Notes: generated from the sequence alone by a model not told the origin. DNA of 64,000 bases from an uncultured Tateyamaria sp. (GCF_947487805.1 NZ_CANKXW010000002.1:558001-622000), one strand, 5' to 3'. Positions 24,447 through 34,347 are shown, counted from the stretch's first letter. Program-made: numbers and translations.

Positions 24447-24475
24447 GGAATACTTATCCCCGCCCCGCGCCGCAA
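24447..24475 (-). promoter_or_regulatory. Probable tRNA-Gly promoter
   Basis: Read on the minus strand, TTGCGG (complement of 24470-24475), a 17-base GC-rich spacer and TATTCC (complement of 24447-24452) lie 17 bases before the tRNA 5' end, a good sigma-70 layout. Confidence 0.6.
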
Positions 24476-24580
24476 GAGGAAAATCGCACCGTTTTCGAAT
24501 TTATTTCCGCGACAGCACATGTGAGCGCAAAACTTTGCTTGGCCGCGACGGAAACACCTGCGTCGTGCGTATTACCGTGC

Positions 24581-24958
24581 ATGAAGCACCACTCACGACA
24601 CGTCATGCGCGCCGCATGTCTTGCCTTATGTCTGGCGGCCCCTCTCCCGGCTGCGGCGCATGATGGCGCGCATGCCCCCGATGTCCTGAGCAGAATTGAG
24701 ACTGCGACGGCGTCGGGGGCCGAGGTTACAGTGCGGCTCACTCTTACCGGGCTTGGCGGGCCGTTGCACTTGCGTGCCGTGAACGCGGACGGCGCGGTTG
24801 CGGCACCTTTCGCGCCGGTCACTGTGTATTTTGCCCAGGATGTCACGGTCGACCTGACGCTCGACTACCCGGACGCGCCGCCCGGCATCATCGCCCTGAT
24901 GCTCGACTTTGGCGCCGCTGGCGCAGGTGTCGTGACCGTGATCCCGGCCTCGGAATGA
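24581..24958 (+). CDS. Small secreted protein, unknown function
   Basis: 125 residues from MKHHSRHVMRAACLALCLAAPLPAAAHDG, with a signal peptide cleaved after AAA-H. The mature part (about 97 residues) begins with His/Ala (HDGAHAP) then a beta-rich segment reminiscent of periplasmic copper chaperone-like beta proteins, but no metal-binding motif is complete. It is 20 bases upstream of the YHYH-protein gene, so the two may act together outside the membrane. A start at 24605 is also possible. Confidence 0.55.
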   Translation: MKHHSRHVMRAACLALCLAAPLPAAAHDGAHAPDVLSRIETATASGAEVTVRLTLTGLGGPLHLRAVNADGAVAAPFAPVTVYFAQDVTVDLTLDYPDAPPGIIALMLDFGAAGAGVVTVIPASE

Positions 24959-24978
24959 CCCATGAAAGGAGACCCCGG

Positions 24979-25869
24979 ATGGCCCTTGACCTGTCTGCCC
25001 TGAAACCCTGGTTGCTTGGCCTTTGCATCGTTGTGGGCTGCGCCAGCTACGCCGATGCGCAGCACCGGTTCCGCCAGCACACGGCGACGCAAACCGCGCC
25101 GCTTGATCTCGTCGATGCCAAAACGAGCTTTACCGCCCACGCCGTGGCCATCTCCCGATCTGGTCCGTGGCGGGTGATACAGTCGAACGGCGTGCCGGAC
25201 CACGCGGTCGGCACATTTCCGAACGCAGGCAACCCGAACCGCATCGCCGGTCAGAACCACATGTTCCGCGTCGCACTGTCACCCGAGGTCGGCGCGGCGC
25301 AGCCACTGCCGCGCGGTGCATCCTTTGGCGTTGCGATCAACGGCGTGCCGTTCGACCCCAACGCGGCCGAGTTCTGGCAAGGCAACCCAAGATCGGGTTG
25401 GAATTACAACGCGTTGGGCGGAGCCGTGGCCCTTGGCCTTGATGCGAACTATGCCCATGTCCAACCCACGGGCGCCTATCATTACCACGGCCTGCCGATT
25501 GGATTGATGCAGGCGCTTGGCTGGTCCGCCGCCGCGCCGTCTCCGCTCTTGGGATATGCGGCAGACGGATTTCCCATCTATGCGCTAACGGCAGAAGTGG
25601 ACGGCGAGACGGTGCGCATGACCTCGTCCTACCAGCTGAAATCAGGGAATCGCCCCGCAGGCGACGGCCCCCAAGGCGCCCATGACGGCACCTTTCTCGA
25701 AGATTTCGAATTCGTGGCCGGGTCCGGCATGCTCGATGCCTGCAACGGGGCCTATGTGAAGTCGCCTGAAACCCAAACCGTGACCTATGCCTATATTCTG
25801 ACCGACACATACCCGGTGATCCCCCGCTGTCTGGTCGGCGATATCGGGCGCGGCTTTGCCAAGAGCTAG
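24979..25869 (+). CDS. Secreted YHYH-domain protein
   Basis: 296 residues. A hydrophobic N-terminal segment (8-25) ending CASYADA is a signal peptide or membrane anchor. The domain core carries the motif AYHYHGLPIGLM, with FGVAINGVPFDPNAAEFW and GYAADGFPIYAL, the three blocks of the YHYH family (PF14240). Members are extracytoplasmic proteins of unknown biochemical role; the buried His-rich motif suggests metal binding. AAAGGAG precedes the ATG by 8 bases; the longer frame starts inside the upstream stop. Confidence 0.85.
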   Translation: MALDLSALKPWLLGLCIVVGCASYADAQHRFRQHTATQTAPLDLVDAKTSFTAHAVAISRSGPWRVIQSNGVPDHAVGTFPNAGNPNRIAGQNHMFRVALSPEVGAAQPLPRGASFGVAINGVPFDPNAAEFWQGNPRSGWNYNALGGAVALGLDANYAHVQPTGAYHYHGLPIGLMQALGWSAAAPSPLLGYAADGFPIYALTAEVDGETVRMTSSYQLKSGNRPAGDGPQGAHDGTFLEDFEFVAGSGMLDACNGAYVKSPETQTVTYAYILTDTYPVIPRCLVGDIGRGFAKS

Positions 25870-26243
25870 CGGCGCTGGATCAGGTCCCACCGGCTGCCGA
25901 ACGGATCACGGAACACCGCAACCGTGCCATAGGGTTCGTGGCGCGGCGCCTCTTCAAAGGTGATCCCACGGGCGACAAGGCGCGCATGATCCCGCGCAAA
26001 GTCGTCCGTCTCAAGAAACAGCCAGACGCGTCCTGCCCCCTGCTGCCCGATGGCGGCCTGTTGAATATCCCCGTCCGCGCGCGCCAGAATGACGCTTGTG
26101 GTGCTGCCCGGCGCGCGCACCTCGACCCAGCGTTTGCGGCCCTGATCCTCGTCCGTGATCAGGTCAAACCCCAGCACATCGCAAAAGAAGGTAATGCCGC
26201 TGTAATAGTCGGGCACGATATAGGTAAAGGCGGCAAGGTTCAT
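25866..26243 (-). CDS. VOC/glyoxalase-fold protein
   Basis: 125 residues from MNLAAFTYIVPDYYSGITFFCDVLGFDL, the standard VOC opening. Two beta-alpha-beta-beta-beta modules end with VAVFRDPFGSRWDLIQ, the typical C-terminal motif with the metal-side residue replaced in part (E/D region DLI). Could be a dioxygenase-like, bleomycin-resistance-like or unknown small-molecule enzyme. It converges with the YHYH gene by 4 bases. An ATG 8 codons upstream is an alternative. Confidence 0.8.
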   Translation of the reverse strand: MNLAAFTYIVPDYYSGITFFCDVLGFDLITDEDQGRKRWVEVRAPGSTTSVILARADGDIQQAAIGQQGAGRVWLFLETDDFARDHARLVARGITFEEAPRHEPYGTVAVFRDPFGSRWDLIQRR

Positions 26244-26322
26244 CGGATGGGTGCCTGCGTGGTGCATTAGTCGCCCACGTCATCGCAGGATGTGACGCCC
26301 GCGACAATGCCCGCGCGACACC

Positions 26323-27471
26323 TCATGCCGTGGGACGGCGCACGGCACGAGCCAGAACGACGATCAGAACGGCAAGGATCACCAGCACCGCAAACCCGGT
26401 GCGCAAGTCGGTGGCGTGGGCGACAAACCCGATGATTGGCGGCCCAAGCAACAGCCCGCCATAGCCCAGCGTCGCCACGCTGGCGATGGCCGTGCCGGGC
26501 GGCAGATGCGGATCCCTCGCGGCGCGGGAAAAGGCCAGCGGCATGATCACCGCATAGCCCACGCCCATCAGCCCGAACCCCACCAGCGCCACTCCGAATT
26601 CCGCCGATATCACCGCACACACCGCGCCCACCGTGGCAACGCAGCCTGCCACCCGCGCGGTCACGACCGGCCCGGCCAGACGCGTGGCCTGATCGCCCAG
26701 CAGCCGCGTCACCACCATCGCGATGGAGAATACGGTATATCCCAAGGCGGCGTTGGCGGCCGTCACGCCGGTCGTTTCGATCATCAACAGCGCGCTCCAA
26801 TCGACCATCGCGCCCTCGCCCATCGAGGTGCAGAACGCAATCAACCCCACCGCGACAAGCGGACCGCGCGGCAGCGGAAAAAGAGGCGTGTCCACCGTAC
26901 CGCTTTGCCGTGGCGACACCCAGCCGATCCGCGCCATCCACAGGCAGACCACGGCCACGACCATGCCTGTTGCGATAAAGTGCGGCGCAAGCCCGATGGA
27001 CGCATATTCCGCCGCAAACCCGCTTGCGGCCCCGACGCCCGCACCAAGGCTGAACATCGCGTGAAAGGATGACATCACCGCGCGCCCGATATGCGCCTCG
27101 GCCTCTCCCGCCCACGTGTTCATGGTCACATCCATCGCGCCATGGGTGACCCCGAAAAAGAACAGCGACAGCGCCAGAACAGGCACCGAAGGCGACACCG
27201 CGATGCACGCCAGCGCAACCACATAAACCATCGCAATCCGCAAGGTGACATAGGCCGACCCAAGCGTGTCCGCGAACCGGCCCGCCAAGGGGAATGCAGT
27301 AATGGCCCCCGCCGCCAGCAACAGCAAGAGCCAGCCAAGCTCGGCCTTGCTCAGGTCATGGGTGGCCGCGACCGCAGGGATCCGCGACGCCCAAATGCCA
27401 TAAAGCGCGCCGTTCAGCACGAACATCGCCGACACGGCCAGCCACGCCGCGCGATTGCTGTGGGTGTTCAT
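26323..27471 (-). CDS. MFS transporter (YbjJ-like)
   Basis: 382 residues with about 12 membrane helices. Typical MFS loop motifs: AGRFADTLGS after helix 2 and FGVTHGAMDVTMNTWAGE in helix 4-5, the latter characteristic of the YbjJ/inner-membrane MFS group. Substrate not predictable. GAGGAA is 8 bases before the start MNTHSNRAAWL; the longer frame has no support. Confidence 0.85.
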   Translation of the reverse strand: MNTHSNRAAWLAVSAMFVLNGALYGIWASRIPAVAATHDLSKAELGWLLLLLAAGAITAFPLAGRFADTLGSAYVTLRIAMVYVVALACIAVSPSVPVLALSLFFFGVTHGAMDVTMNTWAGEAEAHIGRAVMSSFHAMFSLGAGVGAASGFAAEYASIGLAPHFIATGMVVAVVCLWMARIGWVSPRQSGTVDTPLFPLPRGPLVAVGLIAFCTSMGEGAMVDWSALLMIETTGVTAANAALGYTVFSIAMVVTRLLGDQATRLAGPVVTARVAGCVATVGAVCAVISAEFGVALVGFGLMGVGYAVIMPLAFSRAARDPHLPPGTAIASVATLGYGGLLLGPPIIGFVAHATDLRTGFAVLVILAVLIVVLARAVRRPTA

Positions 27472-27563
27472 CGGATCGGTTCCTCTGGGTCCGGCAATGG
27501 TGCACCGTTGACCAGCGCCGACCAGCTTGCAAGAGGCCGTCAAACCGCTTTGGCGGTTCTATT

Positions 27564-28250
27564 TCAATCTGTAAAATGATGTGCGAGGGCGCGTGCGCGG
27601 TCGGGTTCCAACTGCCAGCAGGCGGCGACCTCCCATGCGAGTGCCGCGCGCGACGGGTGCGTGTCCAGGGGCCTGAGATCGAACAGGGGCGCATCACAGC
27701 GCGCCTCGTCCCAATCGATCAGCACGTGCCGTCCACTGGCATCCGTCAGGATATTTTGCGCGTTCAGGTCCCCGTGCACCACTGTTCTCTGGGAGGGCAC
27801 TTTCGCCCACGCGGCGCGCAACCGGCGCACCAGTGCGGCGGGCATTGCACCAAGATCAATGTCGCCGCCGCAATCTCGCGTACACAGATCTCGCGCGCTC
27901 GCAAACCCGGGCCGCTGCGGCCAGTCGCGCAAGGCCGCGTGCATGGCCTGCACCTTGGCTGCGATGACGGATGGCGATGTCGGCGCCCCCGGCAGGTACG
28001 GCTCGCAGGTCCACCCATCGACGACAAAACATCCATTCCCGGCACGCCGCAATGCCGGCACAATCAATCCGGCATCCCCTGCATGGTGCAAGACGGGCAG
28101 CAGCCAAGTGATGGCCGCCTCGGACCGGCGGGTTGTCTTGAGCACGTGGTCACCCACGCGCAGCACCGTGTTGCGGAACCCACCCGCCAGCGCCTCGGGC
28201 GCGCCCGATAGGCCCCAGGCCGACAACGGAGGCGACGGCGCAAGCGGCAT
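27564..28250 (-). CDS. Phosphotransferase (aminoglycoside phosphotransferase fold)
   Basis: 228 residues. Catalytic loop HGDLNAQN (159-166) and metal-binding IDWDE (178-182) are intact. The N-lobe is short (about 80 residues; APHs usually reach 260 or more in total), so this is a compact family member. Substrate could be a sugar, choline-like or aminoglycoside-like molecule; nothing in the context favours resistance. It lies 14 bases downstream of pyruvate carboxylase and may be in its transcript. Confidence 0.75.
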   Translation of the reverse strand: MPLAPSPPLSAWGLSGAPEALAGGFRNTVLRVGDHVLKTTRRSEAAITWLLPVLHHAGDAGLIVPALRRAGNGCFVVDGWTCEPYLPGAPTSPSVIAAKVQAMHAALRDWPQRPGFASARDLCTRDCGGDIDLGAMPAALVRRLRAAWAKVPSQRTVVHGDLNAQNILTDASGRHVLIDWDEARCDAPLFDLRPLDTHPSRAALAWEVAACWQLEPDRARALAHHFTD

Positions 28251-28264
28251 CCGTCGCCCCCCGC

Positions 28265-31200
28265 TTATTCCAGTTCGACCAGCAGGTCCTTGGCGTCGAT
28301 CTGACCGCCCGGTGCGACATGCACTGCCTTGACCACCGCGTCGCGCTCGGCATGGATGCCGGTTTCCATCTTCATCGCTTCGATGGTCAACAGCAGATCG
28401 CCCTCGGTGACCTCCTGGCCCGGCTGCACACCGACGGACGCCACAACACCCGGCATCGGCGCGCCGACGTGGCTGGCGTTGCCCAGCTCGGCCTTGGGCC
28501 GCTGCACGGTGGTCGATTTGACCATACGGTTCGGTACGCGGATCACGCGGGGCTGGCCGTTGAGTTCAAAGAACACCTTCGCCTCGCCATCCTCGTTGGT
28601 CTCGCCCACGGCTTGCAGACGGATTTCCAACGTCTTGCCGGGGTCAATCTCGGCCGTGATCTCTTCGCCCGGCTCCATACCGTAAAAGAACGTTTTGGTC
28701 GGCAGGGTCCGTACAGGTCCGTATGTGCGGTGGCGGCCCATGTAGTCGAGGAAAACCTTGGGGTACATCAGGTAACCGGACAAATCCTCATCATCGACCA
28801 CGCGCCCATCCAGCTGCGCCGAAAGGTCCGCGCGGGTGGCATCAAGGTCGACAGCCGGCACATCCGCGCCGGGGCGCTGCGTGTTGAGCGCCTCGCCCTT
28901 GAGCGCCTTGGTCTGGATCCCGATGGGAAAGCCGCCGGGAGGCTGGCCAAGATTGCCGCGCATCATGTCCACCACGGAATCGGGGAAGGCCACGTCCTTG
29001 TCGGGGTCCTCGACTTCGGCGCGGGTCAGGCCCTGGCTCACCATCATCAAAGCCATGTCGCCCACCACCTTGGAGGACGGCGTGACCTTGACGATATCGC
29101 CGAACATCTGGTTCACGTCGCGGTAGGTGCGCGCGACCTCGTGCCAGCGTTCCTCGAGGCCCATGGACCGCGCCTGCGCCTTGAGGTTGGTGAACTGGCC
29201 ACCGGGCATTTCGTGCAGGTAGACTTCGGAGCTGGGCGCCTGCATGCCGCTTTCAAACGCGGCGTAGTGGTCGCGCACGGCTTCCCAATAATCCGAGATG
29301 TCGCGGATGGCGTCGATGTCGAGGCCGGTGTCGCGGTCAGTGTGTTGCAGCGATTCCACCACCGTGCCCAGCGTCGCTTGCGACGTGTTGCCCGACAGCG
29401 CGTCCATGGCGCAGTCGACCGCGTCCACGCCCGCCTCGGCTGCCGCCAAAATCGTGGCGCAGGCAATGCCCGCCGTGTCGTGGGTGTGGAAGTGGATTGG
29501 CAGGCCCACCTCTTGTTTCAGCGCCTTGACCAGCACGCGGGCAGAGGCCGGTTTCAAGAGGCCGGCCATGTCCTTGAGGCCCAGCACATGTGCGCCAGCC
29601 GCTTTGAGCTGGTTGCCCATGTCGACATAATATTTCAGGTCGTACTTGGCGCGGTCGGGGTTCAGGATGTCCCCGGTGTAGCAGATCGTGCCTTCGCAGA
29701 TCTTGTTCTGCTCTTGCACCGCATCCATGGCGACGCGCATGTTCTCGACCCAGTTCAGGCTGTCGAACACGCGGAACACGTCGATGCCGGTGGTGGCGGC
29801 CACGCGTACGAATTCCTGCACCACATTGTCGGGATAGTTGGTATAGCCCACACCGTTGGCACCGCGCAGCAGCATCTGCGTCATCAGGTTGGGCATACGC
29901 TCGCGCAGGTCGCGCAGGCGCTGCCACGGGCATTCCTGTAGGAACCGGTAGGCCACGTCGAATGTCGCACCACCCCAGCATTCCATCGAGAACAGCTGCG
30001 GCAGGTTGGCGGCATAGGCCGGGGCGACCTTGATCATGTCGTGGCTGCGCATCCGCGTGGCCAACAGCGACTGGTGCCCGTCGCGCATGGTTGTGTCGGT
30101 GATCAGCAGCTGTTGCTGCGCCTTCATCCAGTCCGCCACGGCCTGCGGGCCCTTTTGTTCCAGCAGGTTGCGGGTGCCCATCTGATGCGCGGGATCCGCC
30201 TGCAACGCGGGCGGCTTGGGGGCCTTGAGATCAGCGCGCGGCTTGGGCCGGTCCTTGACCTCTGGATGCCCGTTCACGGTGATGTCCGCGATATAGGTCA
30301 GGACCTTGGTGCCACGGTCGCGGCGGCGCTTGAAGGCAAACAGATCCGGCGTTTCGTCGATGAACTTGGTTGTGTATTCATTCGACAGAAAGGTCGGATG
30401 CTTCAGCAGGTTTTCGACAAAGGCGATGTTGGTGCTGACGCCCCGGATGCGGAATTCGCGCAGCGCACGGTCCATGCGGGCAATCGCCATTTCAGGTGTG
30501 GGGGCCTTGGCCGTCACCTTGGTCAGCAGACTGTCATAATAGCGCGTGATCACGCCGCCCGCATAGGCGGTGCCGCCGTCCAGACGGATGCCCATGCCGG
30601 TCGCCTCGCGGTAAGCGGTGATGCGGCCATAGTCGGGGATAAAGTTGTTTTGCGGGTCCTCGGTGGTGATCCGGGTCTGCAACGCATGTCCGGTCAGCAC
30701 GACGTCGGCCTGGGTGGGTTTGCCGGTGGCCTCCTGGATCGTCTTGCCTTCGGCGATCAGGATCTGGGCCTGCACGATGTCGATACCGGTCACCTCTTCG
30801 GTCACCGTATGTTCGACCTGCACGCGGGGGTTCACTTCGATAAAGTAGAATTTGCCGTCGTCCATATCCATCAGGAATTCGACCGTCCCGGCACATTCGT
30901 AATTCACATGTTTGCAGATCTTGTAGCCCAGCTCACAAATCTCGGTCCGCTGCGCGTCGGTCAGGTAGGGCGCGGGCGCGCGTTCCACGACCTTCTGGTT
31001 GCGGCGCTGCACCGAACAGTCGCGTTCGAACAGGTGATACATGCCGCCATGCTTGTCGCCCAGAATCTGCACCTCGACGTGACGGGCGCGGGTGATCATC
31101 TTTTCAAGATAGCCCTCGCCGTTGCCAAAGGCCGCTTCGGCCTCGCGGCGGCCTTCGAGCACCTTTTCCTCGACCTCGTCATCGGAAAAGATCGGGCGCA

Positions 31201-31711
31201 TGCCACGGCCACCACCGCCCCAGGACGCCTTGAGCATCAGGGGATAGCCCACGGCCTTGGCCTCTTTGCGGATGGCGTCCATGTCGTCGCCCAGCACTTC
31301 GGTGGCCGGAATGACGGGCACGCCTGCCTCGACCGCCACGCGCCGCGCGCTGGCCTTGTCGCCCAGAGCGCGCATGGTTTCCGACTTGGGACCGATGAAG
31401 GTGATCCCGTTCTTTTCGCAGGCATCCACGAAATCCGGGTTCTCGGACAACAGGCCATAGCCGGGGTGGATCGCATCCGCACCGCTTTCGCGGGCGACGC
31501 GGATCATCTCGTCAATGCTCAGATAGGCCGCAACCGGTCCCAGCCCCTCACCGATACGGTAGGCCTCGTCCGCCTTGAACCGATGCAGGCCCAGCTTGTC
31601 CTCTTCGGCAAAGACGGCAACGGTCTTTTTGCCCATCTCGTTGGCGGCGCGCATGATGCGGATGGCAATCTCACCCCGGTTTGCGATGAGAATTTTCTTG
31701 AATTCGGGCAT
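28265..31711 (-). CDS. pyc: Pyruvate carboxylase
   Basis: 1148 residues, single-chain form. Biotin carboxylase domain 1-460 (KKILIANRGEIAIRI; GGGGRGMR ATP loop; EVNPRVQVEHTVTE), carboxyltransferase about 525-800 (TTMRDGHQSL; HFHTHDTAGI), tetramerisation region, and a biotinyl domain with EAMKMETG carrying biotinyl-Lys1114. It makes oxaloacetate from pyruvate, bicarbonate and ATP for anaplerosis. GGGGGAG is 5 bases before the ATG, and a 19-bp operator-like site lies 21 bases upstream. Confidence 0.97.
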   Translation of the reverse strand: MPEFKKILIANRGEIAIRIMRAANEMGKKTVAVFAEEDKLGLHRFKADEAYRIGEGLGPVAAYLSIDEMIRVARESGADAIHPGYGLLSENPDFVDACEKNGITFIGPKSETMRALGDKASARRVAVEAGVPVIPATEVLGDDMDAIRKEAKAVGYPLMLKASWGGGGRGMRPIFSDDEVEEKVLEGRREAEAAFGNGEGYLEKMITRARHVEVQILGDKHGGMYHLFERDCSVQRRNQKVVERAPAPYLTDAQRTEICELGYKICKHVNYECAGTVEFLMDMDDGKFYFIEVNPRVQVEHTVTEEVTGIDIVQAQILIAEGKTIQEATGKPTQADVVLTGHALQTRITTEDPQNNFIPDYGRITAYREATGMGIRLDGGTAYAGGVITRYYDSLLTKVTAKAPTPEMAIARMDRALREFRIRGVSTNIAFVENLLKHPTFLSNEYTTKFIDETPDLFAFKRRRDRGTKVLTYIADITVNGHPEVKDRPKPRADLKAPKPPALQADPAHQMGTRNLLEQKGPQAVADWMKAQQQLLITDTTMRDGHQSLLATRMRSHDMIKVAPAYAANLPQLFSMECWGGATFDVAYRFLQECPWQRLRDLRERMPNLMTQMLLRGANGVGYTNYPDNVVQEFVRVAATTGIDVFRVFDSLNWVENMRVAMDAVQEQNKICEGTICYTGDILNPDRAKYDLKYYVDMGNQLKAAGAHVLGLKDMAGLLKPASARVLVKALKQEVGLPIHFHTHDTAGIACATILAAAEAGVDAVDCAMDALSGNTSQATLGTVVESLQHTDRDTGLDIDAIRDISDYWEAVRDHYAAFESGMQAPSSEVYLHEMPGGQFTNLKAQARSMGLEERWHEVARTYRDVNQMFGDIVKVTPSSKVVGDMALMMVSQGLTRAEVEDPDKDVAFPDSVVDMMRGNLGQPPGGFPIGIQTKALKGEALNTQRPGADVPAVDLDATRADLSAQLDGRVVDDEDLSGYLMYPKVFLDYMGRHRTYGPVRTLPTKTFFYGMEPGEEITAEIDPGKTLEIRLQAVGETNEDGEAKVFFELNGQPRVIRVPNRMVKSTTVQRPKAELGNASHVGAPMPGVVASVGVQPGQEVTEGDLLLTIEAMKMETGIHAERDAVVKAVHVAPGGQIDAKDLLVELE

Positions 31712-31731
31712 GAAGGCTCCCCCGGGGCAGT

Positions 31732-31750
31732 ATTGTGCAGTTGCAGCATT
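31732..31750 (-). promoter_or_regulatory. Operator-like site before pyruvate carboxylase
   Basis: ATTGTGCA-GTT-GCAGCATT is identical at 17 of 19 positions to site 2 of the DUF1127/sRNA operon (16671-16689). On the pyc strand it follows a possible TTGTTT-17-TAAAGA promoter, so a bound protein would block initiation. Confidence 0.6.
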
Positions 31751-31825
31751 CTTTATGACGTTTACGTGACGCAAACAACACGTAGTATTGGGTATGTGTC
31801 CCCGCGGAGACAAAGCCACCTCAAG

Positions 31826-32134
31826 TCAGGTTCGGCTGGCCTTTTCGACCAAGCCGGACATGCCCTGCCGCTGCTCCAGAACCGCCACTACATCCGCCAA
31901 GGCGACATCGCGCGCGGCCAGCATGACAAAGAGGTGGTAGATGACGTCGGCGGCTTCGGACGTCAGGGCGGACTTGTCGTCCTTGACGGCCTCAATGATG
32001 GCCTCGATTGCCTCTTCCCCGAATTTCTCGGCACATTTCTCCGGCCCCTTCGCCAACAGCTTGGCCGTCCAGGATGTGTCCGGATCCGCTCCCTTGCGCG
32101 CCTCGATGGTCGCAAAAAGTTCGTCAAAGGTCAT
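31826..32134 (-). CDS. hisE: Phosphoribosyl-ATP diphosphatase
   Basis: 102 residues, the usual stand-alone HisE length. The MazG-like core [18 protein letters not shown]...[14 protein letters not shown] carries the E-E-x2-E and D-x3 metal ligands. It hydrolyses phosphoribosyl-ATP to phosphoribosyl-AMP in step two of histidine synthesis. It overlaps hisF by 4 bases. Confidence 0.96.
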   Translation of the reverse strand: MTFDELFATIEARKGADPDTSWTAKLLAKGPEKCAEKFGEEAIEAIIEAVKDDKSALTSEAADVIYHLFVMLAARDVALADVVAVLEQRQGMSGLVEKASRT

Positions 32135-32892
32135 GTCAGCCTCATCGGGATACCGGCGGCGGCCATGTGCGCCTTGGCCTCGGCGATGGTGAAATCGCCG
32201 AAATGGAAAATCGACGCGGCCAGCACGGCGGACGCGCCGCCTTGGGTCACGCCATCGACAAGGTGATCCAGCGTGCCCACGCCGCCCGAGGCAATGACCG
32301 GGATGGTGACCGCATCGGAAATGGCCCGCGTCAGTGGCAAATTGAACCCCGCACGCGTGCCGTCCCGGTCCATGGAGGTCAACAGGATCTCCCCTGCTCC
32401 CTTGGCGGCCGCGGTGCGTGCAAATTCCACCGCATCGATACCGGTGGGCTTGCGGCCGCCATGGGTAAAGATCTCCCAACGGCCCGGTGCCACCGTCTTG
32501 GCATCGATCGCGCAGACGATGCACTGGCTGCCGAACTGATCCGCCGCGCGCGATAGGACATCCGGATCGGCCACAGCCGCCGAATTGAACGACACCTTGT
32601 CCGCCCCCGCCAGCAAGAGCGCGCGCACATCCGCAACCGTACGCACGCCCCCGCCCACGGTCAGCGGGATGAAGCACTGCTCTGCCGTGCGTTGCACAAG
32701 ATCGAACATCGTGCCGCGGTTTTCGTGCGTGGCGTGGATGTCGAGAAAACACAGCTCGTCCGCGCCAGCGGCATCATAGGCCTGCGCGGCGGCGACCGGA
32801 TCACCGGCATCGATCAGATCGACAAAGTTCACGCCCTTGACCACACGGCCATCGGCGACATCGAGACAGGGTATGATACGGGTCTTGAGCAT
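32131..32892 (-). CDS. hisF: Imidazole glycerol phosphate synthase, cyclase subunit
   Basis: 253 residues, TIM barrel. Catalytic D11 in [19 protein letters not shown] and D-containing [13 protein letters not shown]; phosphate-binding VIASGGVG and [10 protein letters not shown]. It pairs with HisH (22658-23299). Overlaps hisE. The start [12 protein letters not shown] is the family norm. Confidence 0.97.
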   Translation of the reverse strand: MLKTRIIPCLDVADGRVVKGVNFVDLIDAGDPVAAAQAYDAAGADELCFLDIHATHENRGTMFDLVQRTAEQCFIPLTVGGGVRTVADVRALLLAGADKVSFNSAAVADPDVLSRAADQFGSQCIVCAIDAKTVAPGRWEIFTHGGRKPTGIDAVEFARTAAAKGAGEILLTSMDRDGTRAGFNLPLTRAISDAVTIPVIASGGVGTLDHLVDGVTQGGASAVLAASIFHFGDFTIAEAKAHMAAAGIPMRLT

Positions 32893-33036
32893 GGGGCCCT
32901 CGTACCCTGCTTTGGTCAGGGTGAAAAGAGGACCATGACACCCTGCCCCGCAGGCACGCGCCCGCCGATCACGCAAAGTTGCGGTGCCGGATCCTGTGAA
33001 TGCGCCATGTTTGTGCCAGACATGGAAGGACGGCAG

Positions 33037-33489
33037 ATGAAGATTTTGGCAACACTCGGACTGGTCATCGCAATGGCAACACCCGCATTCTCAGGCGACA
33101 ACGGCATCATTCGCAAAGAGGCTGCCGCAGGCGTGACGGAAACCATGGACCAACTGGTTGGCGCGCTGGAAGGCGCCGGGCTGAAAGTCTTTGCGCGTGT
33201 GGATCATGGTGCCGGCGCCCAAAGCATCGGTGCCGATATAGGCGCGTCGCAATTGTTGATCTTTGGCAACCCCAAGGTCGGCACGCCCGCCATTCAGGAC
33301 GACCCGGTGTCGGGTCTGTTCCTGCCGCTCAAGGTGCTGGTCTATGAGGACAGCACCGGCAAGACGATGATCGCCTACGAAGAACCGGCCAAGATGCTGG
33401 GACGTCTGGGCGGCGTGTCCGAGGATGCCGCCTATATCCAGACCATGACCGGCGCGTTGGGAAAATTCACCGACGGCATCGCCAAATAG
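33037..33489 (+). CDS. Secreted DUF302 protein
   Basis: 150 residues with signal peptide ([20 protein letters not shown]). The DUF302 core is clear: [33 protein letters not shown] and [33 protein letters not shown]. The fold is known from structures of small periplasmic or cytoplasmic proteins of unknown role, often near sulfur or metal enzymes. It is inserted on the opposite strand between hisF and hisA. Confidence 0.8.
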   Translation: MKILATLGLVIAMATPAFSGDNGIIRKEAAAGVTETMDQLVGALEGAGLKVFARVDHGAGAQSIGADIGASQLLIFGNPKVGTPAIQDDPVSGLFLPLKVLVYEDSTGKTMIAYEEPAKMLGRLGGVSEDAAYIQTMTGALGKFTDGIAK

Positions 33490-33492
33490 CGA

Positions 33493-34212
33493 TCAGTCCC
33501 TGAGCGTCTCCAGTGCCGCCGCCAGATCGATGGCTCCGTCATAGAGGGCGCGGCCCGAGATGGCGCCTGCGATCACGCCCGTGGCCTTCAACGCCTCCAG
33601 ATCGGCCAGCGAGGAAACGCCGCCGCTGGCGATTACGGGGATGTCCACTGCCTGTGCCAGGGCCTGTGTCGCGGCGATGTTGGGCCCGCCCATCGCGCCG
33701 TCGCGGTTGATGTCGGTGTAGATGATCGCCGCCACGCCCGCATCCTCGAAGGACCGGGCCAGATCAGTCGCGTCCACATCCGTTTCCGTGGCCCAACCTT
33801 TGGTCGCCACCTTGCCACCGCGCGCGTCGATGCCCACGGCCACGTGACCGGGAAATGCCTTGGCCGCCTCGCGCACGAGGTCGGGATATTCAACCGCGAC
33901 GGTACCGAGGATCACGCGCTCCAACCCTTTGGACAACCACATCTCGATCGTGGCCATGTCGCGGATGCCGCCGCCCAGCTGTGCGGGCACCTTGCAGGCC
34001 TTGAGAATCGCCTCGACCGGAGCCGCGTTCACCGGTGCGCCCGCAAAGGCCCCGTTCAGATCCACAAGGTGCAACCAGGCACAGCCCGCTTCAACAAACG
34101 CGCGCGCCTGTGCGGCGGGGTCGTCGTTGAACACCGTGGCACGGTCCATATCGCCATGCACAAGGCGCACGGCCTGCCCGTCTTTGAGGTCGATGGCGGG
34201 ATAGAGGATCAT
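33493..34212 (-). CDS. hisA: Phosphoribosylformimino-5-aminoimidazole carboxamide ribotide isomerase
   Basis: 239 residues, TIM barrel related to His[22 protein letters not shown] contains catalytic D8; the second acid is in [25 protein letters not shown] binds phosphate. It converts ProFAR to PRFAR, the substrate of HisF-HisH. Start chosen at the family norm; the longer frame upstream has only basic residues. Confidence 0.96.
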   Translation of the reverse strand: MILYPAIDLKDGQAVRLVHGDMDRATVFNDDPAAQARAFVEAGCAWLHLVDLNGAFAGAPVNAAPVEAILKACKVPAQLGGGIRDMATIEMWLSKGLERVILGTVAVEYPDLVREAAKAFPGHVAVGIDARGGKVATKGWATETDVDATDLARSFEDAGVAAIIYTDINRDGAMGGPNIAATQALAQAVDIPVIASGGVSSLADLEALKATGVIAGAISGRALYDGAIDLAAALETLRD

Positions 34213-34347
34213 GGGAAAACGGCCCTTTTGCTTTGGTCGCGTGCCCTTTGGCACCTTACGTCACGATTTGCAACGCGACCCTAGGTCATTCTTGATTTGC
34301 CGCCCGCCCCTGCCCCAAGCTCTGGCCCATAACGGAGGAGACACGCA

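Noticed and set aside
27564-28250. Antibiotic-resistance phosphotransferase
   Set aside because: The fold is correct but short, in a chromosomal metabolic context; substrate cannot be inferred from the motif alone.
28319-32266. Long plus-strand frames of 540 and 741 codons
   Set aside because: They are antisense to pyruvate carboxylase; composition (His/Arg/Gly-rich) is typical of shadow frames.
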